Shown: positions 1 through 8,779 of the stretch, in pieces
How positions within the stretch are numbered: position 1 is the stretch's first letter
Layout: each line of letters opens with the position of its first letter
Assembly: GCF_003987065.1 (NCBI RefSeq)
Contig: NZ_PIPY01000009.1
Coordinates: 1-64,000 of the forward strand
Direction of reading: 5' to 3'
From: Pseudidiomarina insulisalsae
GTDB lineage: Bacteria; Pseudomonadota; Gammaproteobacteria; Enterobacterales; Alteromonadaceae
Length of the DNA: 64,000 bases
Made by a program: the position numbers and the translations under genes
The notes under the pieces: generated by a model
What the model was told of the DNA's origin: nothing
What the model saw: the letters and a program-made list of their open reading frames with translations, nothing else
Database searches by the model: none

Positions 1-7
1 AGTTTTC

Positions 8-13
8 TGTCAA
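8..13 (-). promoter_or_regulatory. Possible second (P2) rRNA promoter, -35 element only
   Basis: A perfect TTGACA reads leftward at the very edge, about 100 bp downstream of the P1-like promoter. That spacing fits the tandem P1/P2 layout of rRNA operons. Its -10 would lie outside the window, so this rests on one hexamer. Confidence 0.35.
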
Positions 14-89
14 GCCTTTCGGCATAATTTTTTCTGACTGAAAACTTCTGCTTTTGGCGGCTTCGTTGCCTGCCTCAAGCGTGGAGCGC

Positions 90-117
90 ATTTTAGAGAT
101 TTAACTTGCCACGTCAA
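90..117 (-). promoter_or_regulatory. Probable rRNA operon P1 promoter, reading left
   Basis: On the minus strand a -35 TTGACG (112-117), a 16-bp spacer and a -10 TAAAAT (90-95) are followed by a GC-rich GCGCTCC discriminator. A near-consensus promoter with a GCGC discriminator is typical of stringently controlled stable-RNA promoters. In E. coli yrdA also lies beside an rRNA operon (rrnD), so an rRNA operon just left of the window is likely. The RNA genes themselves are not visible. Confidence 0.55.
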
Positions 118-274
118 GCGCCTTTTTGAAGTTTTTGCGTGTTTTTTTGCTGACTGCTGGTTTGTTGTGCAGATCGGTCGGTTTTTGTATCAGCTCGCCA
201 GATATAAGGCTTTCTGCTACCCTTTAGAGTTACATTCAGGATCAAAAAGATAACAATTTAAGAGGTAAACGCCC

Positions 275-823
275 ATGAAAGGAGATATTCGTAGTTATCG
301 GGGTATCGCGCCGACGTTTGGTGAGCAGGTCTATGTCGATCCGAGTGCGGTGTTGGTCGGTGATATTACCTTAGGCGACCATAGCAGTATCTGGCCATTG
401 GTGTCTGCCCGTGGCGACGTAAACTTTATAAAGATTGGTGCCCGGACCAATATCCAGGACAACTGTGTATTACATGTCAGTCGTAAAAGTAGCGGCCACC
501 CCGAAGGCCACCCGCTGATCATTGGTGACGATGTCACCGTAGGCCATCATGTCATGTTGCATGGTTGCACTGTTGGTTCCCGTATTCTGATCGGTATGTC
601 GGCTATTATTATGGACGGCGTTACCGTGGAAGATGATGTGATCATTGGCGCGGGAACGCTAGTCCCACCAGGTAAGACATTGCGTAGTGGTTACCTGTAT
701 GTGGGTAGTCCAGCGAAAGAGGCGCGACCGCTGACAGAAGAAGAACGGGCGTTTTTGCCAGCTTCTGCAGAAAATTATGTGCGTCTTAAAGATGACTATG
801 CGGAGAATGTCGAGTCGGTTTAA
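275..823 (+). CDS. yrdA: Gamma-class carbonic anhydrase family protein (YrdA)
   Basis: The 182-residue protein is a left-handed beta-helix of hexapeptide repeats (IGDDVTVGHHVMLHGC and similar) over roughly residues 10-150, with a short helical tail. The histidines expected to bind metal in the gamma-carbonic anhydrase fold are present in the HVSR and HHVMLHG segments. Family members hydrate CO2 or are metal-binding relatives of unproven activity, so activity is not assured here. It starts at ATG 275 behind AGAGG. It is transcribed alone, away from the rRNA-type promoter at its left, as yrdA is in E. coli. Confidence 0.88.
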   Translation: MKGDIRSYRGIAPTFGEQVYVDPSAVLVGDITLGDHSSIWPLVSARGDVNFIKIGARTNIQDNCVLHVSRKSSGHPEGHPLIIGDDVTVGHHVMLHGCTVGSRILIGMSAIIMDGVTVEDDVIIGAGTLVPPGKTLRSGYLYVGSPAKEARPLTEEERAFLPASAENYVRLKDDYAENVESV

Positions 824-838
824 GGACGCTGACAACAG

Positions 839-3800
839 TTAATGAAAGTCACGCGAGCGTTTACCTTTTAATTCAAGTTGCGCCAGCAATGGCGCTCCAT
901 CTTCTAAACGTCCGGCGATAACATGAATGACATCGCCATGAATCTCTACGGTGCCTACCACTTTGAGCAGCTTCACAGTCAGGTATTCCTGGCGCTGAGC
1001 GCGGGCCGTCGCTTGCCAGACCACCACGTTCACCATGCCGGTCTCATCTTCTAAAGTAATAAAAGTGACCCCGCCTGCGGTGCCCGGACGCTGGCGGCAC
1101 GTCACCAGCCCCGCCACCTGCACAATTTGCTGGTGACGACAGTTTGCCAGCTCCGCAGCCGTGCGTACCCCTCGGAGCAACTTACGTTCGCGGAGTAAAG
1201 CCAGCGGATGACGGCGAATGGATGCGCCCAGCACGCGGTAGTCGGCGGCCAGGTCTTTTACTTCAGAGGGGGGAGGCAGTTGAATGGCATCATTGCTGAC
1301 CGCATCGGCATTCCCATCAACAAATAAAGGTAACTGTTCCGCTTGCTCAGCCAATGTTTGCCATTGGCTTTGGTAGCGATGCCCGGCAATTTTCTTTAAT
1401 GCATCGGCGGCGGCCAGCCGCTGTAATAAAGCCGGGCTGGCACCGGCCTGACGCAGCGCACTTAACGAGGTAAAGCCCGCTGCGGGGCGCCGGGCGAGTA
1501 ACGCCTGCACTTGTGATTCAACCAAGCCACGCACCAAACACAAGCCAAGACGTAACGCCATGCCGTTTTGCATCGGCACCAGTTGATGTTGCCAGGCGCT
1601 GGTTTGGATATCGACCGGCAAAATTGCCACGTCATGGCGGCGCGCGTCCTGAATCAGTTGATCGGCTGAATAAAAACCCATCGGTAAACTGTTCAATAAC
1701 CCACAATAAAATGCGGCCGGGTAATGATACTTAAACCATGCTGAGGCATAAGCTAAGTTGGCAAAACTAGCCGAATGTGACTCAGGGAAGCCGTACTCGC
1801 CAAAACCACAAATCTGCTGGTAAATACGCTGGGCAAAGTCAAGCCGATAGCCACGCTCTTGCATACCGGCAATCAGGCGTTGCTCAAACTGCTGCAACTC
1901 ACCAGTGCTGCGCCAGTTGGCCATGGCGCGGCGTAATTGATCAGCCTCACCGCCACTAAAGCCCGCTGCCACCATCGCCAGTTTAATCACTTGTTCCTGA
2001 AAAATCGGTACGCCCAAGGTGCGCTCGGTGACTTGCCGTACTTCTTCACTGGGGTAGGTGACTGCTTCTTCACCCGCACGGCGGCGCAAATAGGGATGCA
2101 CCATGTCGCCCTGAATGGGACCCGGCCGCACAATGGCAATCTGCACCACCAGATCATAAAAGGTGGCAGGGCGCAGCCGTGGCAACATATTCATTTGCGC
2201 GCGCGATTCGATCTGAAATACACCAATGGAGTCGGCGCGTTGCAGCATCTGATAGACCTTCGGGTCCTCGGTGGGGATACTGGCTAAATCAAGCGGCCGC
2301 TGGTAATGCTCTGCCACTAATTGCAACATGCGCCGTAGCGCCGACAACATGCCCAGCGCTAACACATCGACCTTGATCAGCTTTAAGGTTTCTAAATCGT
2401 CTTTATCCCATTGAATGACCGTGCGATCGGCCATGCTGGCATGTTCAATCGGCACCAGATCGGCCAGCGGACCCGCAGCAATAACAAAACCGCCGACATG
2501 TTGTGACAAATGCCGCGGAAAGCCACGCAGCTGTTCCGTCAGTTGCAACAGCCATCGTCCTCGTTCGGTTTGCGGTAAACCTTTTTGGAGCAAGGCCAGC
2601 TGTTCATGCCAGGGGGTGTCCTGATCACGACGGTCAATTTGCCGCAGGTAGTGACCAAGCTCTTGTTCATTAAACCCCAATGCCTTGCCGACATCACGAA
2701 AGGCACTGCGTAAGCGGTAACGGATCACGGTCGCCGCCAGTGCAGCACGATCACGACCGTACTTCTTATAAATGTACTGAATGACTTCTTCGCGCCGCTG
2801 GTGCTCAAAGTCCACGTCAATATCGGGCGGCTCGTCACGCTCTTTTGAAATAAAACGCTCAAACAGTACGTCAATTTGATCAGGATTCACCGCCGTAATT
2901 TGCAGGCAATAACACACCACTGAGTTCGCCGCCGAACCCCGACCCTGATATAGAATGCCGCGCTGCTGGGCAAACTGCACAATGTCGTGAATGGTTAAGA
3001 AGAAATACTCGTACTTTAACTCGGCAATAAGGCTCAGCTCTTTTTCCAGTTTTGCCTGCACGTCACTGCGCAGGCCCTCGGGAAAGCGCTGTTTGGCGCC
3101 TGCATAGGCAAGCTGACGCAGGTACTCTGTGGCGCTTAAGTCCGCAGGAACAAGCTCAGCAGGGTACTCATAGCTAAGCTCACTCAATTGAAAGTTACAC
3201 TGTGCAACAATGGTATCGGCCGCGCGCAACCACTGTTGCGGGTAGCAGCGCTGTAATTGCGCCGCCGAGCGTAAATAGTGCTCGGCATTGGGCCTTAGCT
3301 CAGCTCGTACCTCCGTTACTGTTTGCCGGTGCCGGATGGCGGTCATCACATCATGTAGCTGTTGCCGTTCAGGCGCAGGATAAAGTACCTCGTCAACGGC
3401 TACCACCGGCAGTTGGCTGACATGTTGGTAATGCTGATAAGTACGCACTTCGCGCACATCATTCGCTTGATAATGCCGCGCATAGGCCAGCCATAAACGC
3501 TCGGGGAAAGCGCTACGTAGTTTTGTCATCTGCGTACTAAAATAGTGCTCCTCAGGCCGCCATAACAGTAAACAATCATCCAGCCCCTGCAAGAAGTCGT
3601 CAAGCGCAACCTGGTAGCTGCCTTTCGCGCAGCGGCTGCGGCCCAGACTGATCAAGCGGCAAAGCTGGCCGTAGCCTTGCCGGTTTTGCGCTATCACAAT
3701 TAAGGTGCCCAATTCAGGCACCACAAAGAAGCTGCCGATCAGTAACTGTAAGTCGTTAGTGACACCTTTCATGGCCACAAAAGCACGTACCACTCCAGCC

Positions 3801-3961
3801 ACCGAGCATTCATCGGTAATCGCCAGCGCCCGGTACTCTAATTGCACAGCGCGCTCAATATATTCGTGCGGGTGCGCAGCGCCATACAAAAAGCTGTAAT
3901 TGGTGACGCAGTTCAGGGCACTTGGCCGCCACTGAGGAGTGCTATTAACTGTACCAGCCAT
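839..3961 (-). CDS. dnaE2: Error-prone DNA polymerase DnaE2 (ImuC)
   Basis: This is a C-family polymerase of about 1040 residues. It has an N-terminal PHP domain (LNCVTNYSFLYGAAHP), a palm with catalytic aspartates in PPDIDVDFE and KVDVLALGML, helix-hairpin-helix segments and a C-terminal OB fold. It is shorter than replicative DnaE (about 1160) and has the DnaE2 N terminus. The reading frame stays open upstream to 4045, but the start at 3961 gives the usual family N terminus and a 17-bp overlap with imuB, suggesting coupled translation. It is the catalytic subunit of the ImuA-ImuB-DnaE2 translesion mutasome and is placed under SOS control by the LexA box upstream of imuA. Confidence 0.93.
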   Translation of the reverse strand: MAGTVNSTPQWRPSALNCVTNYSFLYGAAHPHEYIERAVQLEYRALAITDECSVAGVVRAFVAMKGVTNDLQLLIGSFFVVPELGTLIVIAQNRQGYGQLCRLISLGRSRCAKGSYQVALDDFLQGLDDCLLLWRPEEHYFSTQMTKLRSAFPERLWLAYARHYQANDVREVRTYQHYQHVSQLPVVAVDEVLYPAPERQQLHDVMTAIRHRQTVTEVRAELRPNAEHYLRSAAQLQRCYPQQWLRAADTIVAQCNFQLSELSYEYPAELVPADLSATEYLRQLAYAGAKQRFPEGLRSDVQAKLEKELSLIAELKYEYFFLTIHDIVQFAQQRGILYQGRGSAANSVVCYCLQITAVNPDQIDVLFERFISKERDEPPDIDVDFEHQRREEVIQYIYKKYGRDRAALAATVIRYRLRSAFRDVGKALGFNEQELGHYLRQIDRRDQDTPWHEQLALLQKGLPQTERGRWLLQLTEQLRGFPRHLSQHVGGFVIAAGPLADLVPIEHASMADRTVIQWDKDDLETLKLIKVDVLALGMLSALRRMLQLVAEHYQRPLDLASIPTEDPKVYQMLQRADSIGVFQIESRAQMNMLPRLRPATFYDLVVQIAIVRPGPIQGDMVHPYLRRRAGEEAVTYPSEEVRQVTERTLGVPIFQEQVIKLAMVAAGFSGGEADQLRRAMANWRSTGELQQFEQRLIAGMQERGYRLDFAQRIYQQICGFGEYGFPESHSASFANLAYASAWFKYHYPAAFYCGLLNSLPMGFYSADQLIQDARRHDVAILPVDIQTSAWQHQLVPMQNGMALRLGLCLVRGLVESQVQALLARRPAAGFTSLSALRQAGASPALLQRLAAADALKKIAGHRYQSQWQTLAEQAEQLPLFVDGNADAVSNDAIQLPPPSEVKDLAADYRVLGASIRRHPLALLRERKLLRGVRTAAELANCRHQQIVQVAGLVTCRQRPGTAGGVTFITLEDETGMVNVVVWQATARAQRQEYLTVKLLKVVGTVEIHGDVIHVIAGRLEDGAPLLAQLELKGKRSRDFH

Positions 3962-5447
3962 GCAAATACCACTGCTCGTTGCTTTCATTGCTTTGTTGAT
4001 TTGCACACGTACGATAGATCCAGCCTTGTCGCTGCCAGCGATCAAGCGCTATGAAATAGTCACGCACCATACTCTGGCCGTCCCACCAACCACTTTGAAT
4101 ACGTTCGGGGCCCCATTGCAACTGCCAGTCGCTGATATTAATCGGCTCGGCATCGGACAATAACCATAAGGGCCTTGGCAGGTTTGCTGATGTCGTTTTC
4201 GCTGCATTCTTCTCCGCCGCAAGACCGACAGAGGCTCCTTCAGCCTGCCACTGCTGGGCTAATTCAGGCCGCCAGTCCTGTACCAGTTGCGCTTGCTGCA
4301 CGGCTTGCGTGCCAAGTCGTGCCTGTAATTTACCGATCAAGCCCTGTAAGCGCCGCTGTTCATTGCGCTGGGCGTGGGCGTCTTGCTGCGCTGGCAACCA
4401 ACTTCCGTGTTGCGCTTCGCGCGCAGTAAAGCCTTCGGACCGTAAACTGATTTCCAGCGCTGGTGTAGTTAATTGCTGGCGTTCGAGCTGCAGTTGTACC
4501 AGTTGCAACATGTCACGCTGTCGCCATAAGGGCAGGGCAAACGCCACACGAACAAAGGTTTGTTCCTTATTGCGGTGGTGGGCCACAAGCGCAAACTCAC
4601 TGACGCTCAGTTGCCGTACCTGTAAAAAGGCCTCTAGTTGCTGCAACAAGCGTCGCAACGGAAACAGCAGTTGCTGCCAACTGGCGACTTCGGTCAGTAA
4701 ATCCAGGCGCTCATGGAAGCGCAGGGGCGGGCGATACCATTCTTGCGGCGGTAACAGCTCACCTTTGAGTTGCGCCATATAACTGAGCATACTGCGGCCA
4801 AAGCGCGCACCGAGTTCAGCCACCGGCAATTGCAACAGTGGTGCCAGCTGTTCAATACCAACTTCTTGTAACTGCTGCTGTTGCTGCGGCGGTAATAAGC
4901 TCTGCGTTATCGCAACCTGGCCAAGTGCCTGCTGCAATACCGCTTTATCGGCACTAAGCAAGCTGGTGCCGGACTGCGCCAAAATGCGGGCTACCAAAGG
5001 GCTATAGCCCGCAGCCACAACATACTGCACGGCAATGCCGCGCAAGCGCCGTTGCAATTGCCGCTGCACCCCGGCATAGCCGCCATACATACGCTGCAGA
5101 TCATGCACGGCCAGCAATAAGCCTTGCGGCGGATACAGTGCAATCTGCGCAATGTCCTGATGCAGCCACTGCGCCAGCCGTCTGAGTACCAAGGTTTCAC
5201 GGGCTTCGTCGTAATCACGCTGCTGCAAATCAGGTAGCAAGGTACTTGCCATTACTTCGGCCATACCCAGACGCACGCCAGCATCCATTGCCGCGCGATT
5301 CGCTTGCACCACCTGTCGCCGCCGCTGCCCGTCGCTGCTACACAGCACCTGTGGCTGTTGCCGCTGCACTTTGCTCTGCAAGCTCAGTTGCTCATCGAGC
5401 AGCAACTGCGGCACATGCAAGAACCACCAAAGCTTGGTCTGACTCAT
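3945..5447 (-). CDS. imuB: ImuB, Y-family polymerase-like mutasome subunit
   Basis: This 500-residue protein has Y-family polymerase architecture but lacks the acidic catalytic residues. The first motif reads LWWFLHVPQLLLDEQ where active enzymes have an aspartate, and the SxDE motif is replaced by AVHDLQRMYGG. This is the family signature: ImuB is a non-catalytic adaptor linking DnaE2 to the sliding clamp. LPLW-type and RPLWLL segments in the C-terminal half are possible clamp-binding or partner-binding sites. The start at 5447 makes an ATGA overlap with the imuA stop. An in-frame extension to 5513 is open but would lie inside imuA. Confidence 0.9.
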   Translation of the reverse strand: MSQTKLWWFLHVPQLLLDEQLSLQSKVQRQQPQVLCSSDGQRRRQVVQANRAAMDAGVRLGMAEVMASTLLPDLQQRDYDEARETLVLRRLAQWLHQDIAQIALYPPQGLLLAVHDLQRMYGGYAGVQRQLQRRLRGIAVQYVVAAGYSPLVARILAQSGTSLLSADKAVLQQALGQVAITQSLLPPQQQQQLQEVGIEQLAPLLQLPVAELGARFGRSMLSYMAQLKGELLPPQEWYRPPLRFHERLDLLTEVASWQQLLFPLRRLLQQLEAFLQVRQLSVSEFALVAHHRNKEQTFVRVAFALPLWRQRDMLQLVQLQLERQQLTTPALEISLRSEGFTAREAQHGSWLPAQQDAHAQRNEQRRLQGLIGKLQARLGTQAVQQAQLVQDWRPELAQQWQAEGASVGLAAEKNAAKTTSANLPRPLWLLSDAEPINISDWQLQWGPERIQSGWWDGQSMVRDYFIALDRWQRQGWIYRTCANQQSNESNEQWYLHGWYS

Positions 5448-6085
5448 GCTGATAACCGTCGGCGCTCTGGCAGGTGGCGCGCTACGTTGCAAGGGAAGGC
5501 GGGCAACGGCCAACCGGCGCGACGCTTGAGTACAGCGACCTGAAGTTGCTCGGAAGCCCAGCTGAGTTGCAAGCGGTTCACATAAGCACGCGCTTCGGTG
5601 GTTTGCTGCCAGGGCGTGATAACAAAAGCCATCTGCTGGTGCCTGGCAGCACTTTGTTGCAACCGCCGTACGGCGCTGGCGTCAATACTGTCAAACCACG
5701 CGACTACCGCGCCCAGCGCTTCGCTTTGCAGCGCTTGCTCAAAGGCCCATAAGGCTTGCTTAGGGTCGCTTTCTTGTAGCCACAACGGCGCTTGCTTTAA
5801 TTGTTGGTAACGCAAACCCGGCCAATAGGGCTGGCAAGGCGGGTTCAACCACAGACAAGGTTTTTCCTGCGCCAGCAACACGGGGAGCAACAAGGCCAAC
5901 TCGCCCTGAAAATGGTGCTGAACCTGTACTTCATGCACTGCGCCGCGTAGCCAACCGCCGCCCAAGCGCCGATCAAGCTCTGCCCAACCACTACTGACTA
6001 ATTGCTCTGGTGCTAACTGCTCAGCGGCCTCGCGCCCCTGCCAGACCCATCCTTTGTGCACCAGTTCTTGTAAGGGATGTGCCAT
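5444..6085 (-). CDS. imuA: ImuA, RecA-like mutasome subunit
   Basis: This 213-residue protein is related to SulA and RecA. It contains the ImuA region LVSSGWAELDRRLGGGWLRGA and the core ALLLPVLLAQEKPCLWLNPP, with no intact Walker A motif. It is the first gene of the imuA-imuB-dnaE2 operon and starts 14 bp downstream of a LexA box. ImuA is thought to join DnaE2 and ImuB during mutagenic repair. The start ATG at 6085 follows GAGG. The protein is short and diverged, so the family call rests partly on operon context. Confidence 0.88.
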   Translation of the reverse strand: MAHPLQELVHKGWVWQGREAAEQLAPEQLVSSGWAELDRRLGGGWLRGAVHEVQVQHHFQGELALLLPVLLAQEKPCLWLNPPCQPYWPGLRYQQLKQAPLWLQESDPKQALWAFEQALQSEALGAVVAWFDSIDASAVRRLQQSAARHQQMAFVITPWQQTTEARAYVNRLQLSWASEQLQVAVLKRRAGWPLPAFPCNVARHLPERRRLSA

Positions 6086-6099
6086 AACAACCTCGCAAA

Positions 6100-6119
6100 T
6101 ACTGTATAAATATACAGTA
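6100..6119. promoter_or_regulatory. LexA (SOS) box upstream of imuA
   Basis: TACTGTATAAATATACAGTA matches the gammaproteobacterial LexA consensus (CTGT, 8-bp AT-rich core, ACAG) with perfect palindromic arms. It sits 15 bp upstream of the imuA start, where it would block transcription of the whole mutasome operon until DNA damage. Confidence 0.93.
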
Positions 6120-6244
6120 TAACTGTAGCTGTTTTTTTCGACACTGGCAAGTTCGTCTGTCGTAAGCTCAATACGAATTTTAAGTTGAGCATTTCACTGC
6201 AATTTCCGTATGATGAGACGATACTTTTTTGGTCGGAACCGCTT

Positions 6245-7159
6245 ATGCTTACGCTTTTATTAGCGCCTTTTCGCGTCATCATTAACTTCATTTTCGGGGC
6301 ACTCGCCACCGCCATAATAGGTATTTTGGTGATCCTGGTAGGGTTACCGAAATTACTGCTACCGATTCCGGCGGTACAACGCGGCTTATCAACGTTTGCT
6401 AATGCGCTGTTCCGGTTGTGGGGCTATGCCATGTCGATGATGTTCCGCCTGACCCAGCCCATGCACTGGCATATTCATGGTGACGCGCAGCTACATCGCG
6501 ACCGCTGGTATATGATCTTATGTAACCACCGCAGTTGGGTGGATATTTTAGTGCTGATGCACCTGGCTTCCCGCAACATGCCCATGCCGCGTTTTTTCTT
6601 AAAGCAGCAGTTGTTCTGGATACCCATTATTGGCCTGGGTTGCTGGACACTGGATATGCCGTTTATGAAGCGCTACAGTCGCGAGCAGATTGCCCGCAAG
6701 CCGCAGTTAAAAGGTCGGGATATTGCTACCACGCAGAAGAAATGCGCCAAATTCCGGCATATTCCTACCACGGTGATTAATTTCTGCGAGGGCACGCGTT
6801 TTACACCGGAAAAGCACCAACGTAAGAACAGTTCGTTTAAACACCTTCTGCCGCCGAAGGCCGGTGGCACGGCATTCACCTTGCAAACCATGGGTGAACA
6901 ATTTGACGCCATTCTGGACATTACTATTGTCTATCCGTCGGATAAGCGTCCCGCGGTGTGGCTGCTGCTAAGTGGGCAGCTGCGCGATATTTACGTAAAC
7001 GTCGAGACCATTCCAATGCAGTCGGAGCTGATTGGCGATTACTTTAATGATGCGGAGTTTAAAGACAGCTTCCAACGCTGGCTGAACCAGCGTTGGCAGC
7101 ATAAAGATGAAGTGTACGAAAAACTTATTTCTCGAGCAGATAACCCGCCGCAGCAATAA
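6245..7159 (+). CDS. yihG: YihG-type 1-acyl-glycerol-phosphate acyltransferase
   Basis: This is a PlsC/LPLAT-family membrane enzyme of about 304 residues. An N-terminal hydrophobic stretch (residues 1-40) precedes the acyltransferase block: NHRSWVD (the HxxxxD catalytic motif), a middle motif PFMKRYSREQ, and FCEGTRF. Homologues acylate lysophosphatidic acid or lysophospholipid at the inner membrane. The frame is open to 6185, but ATG 6245 gives the expected N terminus. The 3' end overlaps the end of the convergent dsbA by 35 bp. The yihG-dsbA-srkA neighbourhood is also found in E. coli. Confidence 0.82.
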   Translation: MLTLLLAPFRVIINFIFGALATAIIGILVILVGLPKLLLPIPAVQRGLSTFANALFRLWGYAMSMMFRLTQPMHWHIHGDAQLHRDRWYMILCNHRSWVDILVLMHLASRNMPMPRFFLKQQLFWIPIIGLGCWTLDMPFMKRYSREQIARKPQLKGRDIATTQKKCAKFRHIPTTVINFCEGTRFTPEKHQRKNSSFKHLLPPKAGGTAFTLQTMGEQFDAILDITIVYPSDKRPAVWLLLSGQLRDIYVNVETIPMQSELIGDYFNDAEFKDSFQRWLNQRWQHKDEVYEKLISRADNPPQQ

Positions 7160-7730
7160 AGTCATCGGCAAAGTTCTGGCTTTCGCTGAAACCCTGTGGA
7201 ATCAGCTTGTATTTGCCATTCACGATGAAGGTTGGCGTTGAGTTGACACCGTAGTTCGAGGCCTCACGGTCCATTTTATTGGCCATACCGCGTACTGCGA
7301 AGCTGTTGATCATCTTTTTGAAGTCATCTTTGGCAACGCCATTGGTGGCAAAAATAGCGGCAAAGTCCTCCTCGCTGCCAATCATATTGCCTTGGGCGAA
7401 GTTACGCTGAAAAATAGCCGCCGAAATCTCTTTTTCTTTGTCCAGTTGCTGCGCCAGCGCCCAAGCCTGATTCATCATCATGCCCTGGCCTTTGTAATTG
7501 ATAAACGACACATGTGACTTTTCAAAGGCATTCGGATACTTCTCAGCCATCGCCTGTGCAATCGGCTCAAAGCGATAGCAAGCGCCACAGAAAAACGAGA
7601 AGAACTCTTTGATTTCTGGCTCGTCGGTGCCTTGCTCGGCAATCACCTCATAGTGCACACCTTCTTCAAACTGCTGTGCAGCTACGGGAAAGACCATCAG
7701 TGCCAGAACGGCAAACAACAACTTCTTCAT
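7125..7730 (-). CDS. dsbA: Periplasmic thiol:disulfide oxidoreductase DsbA
   Basis: The 201-residue protein has a signal peptide (MKKLLFAVLALMVFPVAAQ), a thioredoxin fold with an inserted helical domain, and a cis-proline loop NSTPTFIVNG. The active site is C48-G-A-C51, not the CPHC of E. coli DsbA. The dipeptide between the cysteines sets redox potential and nucleophile pKa, so this enzyme may be a weaker oxidant. Its role would be to introduce disulfides into exported proteins. It ends the ccoG-srkA-dsbA run, 35 bp after srkA, and overlaps yihG tail to tail. Confidence 0.9.
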   Translation of the reverse strand: MKKLLFAVLALMVFPVAAQQFEEGVHYEVIAEQGTDEPEIKEFFSFFCGACYRFEPIAQAMAEKYPNAFEKSHVSFINYKGQGMMMNQAWALAQQLDKEKEISAAIFQRNFAQGNMIGSEEDFAAIFATNGVAKDDFKKMINSFAVRGMANKMDREASNYGVNSTPTFIVNGKYKLIPQGFSESQNFADDFIAAAGYLLEK

Positions 7731-7765
7731 AGTTGATTCCTGTTTTTACAATTAAAGTTTCTAAG

Positions 7766-8779
7766 TTAACGATTAAAATTCGGCCGCAGCTCAAGCGGCG
7801 CTTCCTGTAATGCCGCAAACTGCTCTTTTAGTACCAGCACCTGTTGTTCCCAGTAACGTTGCTCGGCAAACCAGGGAAATGCCCGTTGAAATGCTGCGTC
7901 TTCCCAGCGCCGTGCCAGCCACGCCATGTAGTGTATGATGCGAAAACCGCGTAAGGGTTCAATCAGACGCGTTTCACGTTCGTCAAAATCACAGAATTCT
8001 TCATACCCGCTGACCAACGCATCAAGCTGTTGCCAGCGCTGTTGCCGATCATCCCCCGCCAACATCATCCACAAGTCCTGTACTGCCGGCCCGGTCATGG
8101 CATCATCGAAATCGACAAAGGTGAGCAGGTCATCGCGCAACAGCATATTGCCAAGATGGCAGTCACCATGCAATCGCTGTTGATCAAAACCACTGAAGTC
8201 AACCGTAAGCAGCGTCTCACTTAACGGCTCGGCAATAGCCCAGAAGGCGGCTTGTAAATTGTCCGGAATAAGCTCGGTCTGGCGCAGGGTAACTAAGGAA
8301 TCACTAACGAAATCGGTGGCATTAAGCTGTTTACGATGGTGAAATTCGCCTTGGCGGGCCACCGCATGCAAACGACCTATTTGCCGCCCAATACGCTCTA
8401 GCTGGTCCAGGTCGCCTGGCTCCACCGCACGTCCACCCACACTGGGAAACACGCTAAAGCGATACCCTTCGTAGATATGCAAAGTGGTGCCGTTTAAGAC
8501 CAAAGGCGCCACCGCCGGCACATCGTCGTCGCGCAACTCGGTAGTAAAGGTATGCTCTTCTAAAATCTGGGCATTGCTCCAGCGGGCCGGGCGATAAAAC
8601 TTCGCCACGTAGCGGCGCTGATCATCGGCAACGAACTGATAGACCCGGTTTTCGTAGCTGTTCAGCGCCAGCAGGCCAGACATGGGATCAACCCCGGCAC
8701 TGGCCAGCGCGTTGGCAATGAGATCAGGCGTCAGCCCGGTAAAGCTAAAGTCCGTCGCCGCGTCCGTCGCATTATTCAT
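7766..8779 (-). CDS. srkA: Stress response kinase A (SrkA/YihE)
   Basis: The 337-residue protein has an aminoglycoside-phosphotransferase/eukaryotic-kinase-like fold. The N-lobe runs through YENRVYQF and VAKFYRP (the lysine strand). The catalytic loop is LHGDCHLGNMLL and the metal motif is FVDFDDA. SrkA is a cytoplasmic Ser/Thr kinase counteracting cell-death pathways under envelope and oxidative stress. In E. coli it is co-transcribed with dsbA under Cpx control. Here it lies between ccoG (8-bp overlap) and dsbA, which suggests joint expression with the respiratory assembly gene upstream. Confidence 0.92.
   Translation of the reverse strand: MNNATDAATDFSFTGLTPDLIANALASAGVDPMSGLLALNSYENRVYQFVADDQRRYVAKFYRPARWSNAQILEEHTFTTELRDDDVPAVAPLVLNGTTLHIYEGYRFSVFPSVGGRAVEPGDLDQLERIGRQIGRLHAVARQGEFHHRKQLNATDFVSDSLVTLRQTELIPDNLQAAFWAIAEPLSETLLTVDFSGFDQQRLHGDCHLGNMLLRDDLLTFVDFDDAMTGPAVQDLWMMLAGDDRQQRWQQLDALVSGYEEFCDFDERETRLIEPLRGFRIIHYMAWLARRWEDAAFQRAFPWFAEQRYWEQQVLVLKEQFAALQEAPLELRPNFNR

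Noticed and set aside
1513-2624. Several plus-strand open frames inside dnaE2
   Set aside because: They are antisense to a well-conserved coding frame, lack ribosome binding sites and show no recognisable domain.
7971-7990. GTTTCACGTTC as a possible parS half-site
   Set aside because: It matches only one arm and lies in srkA coding sequence.
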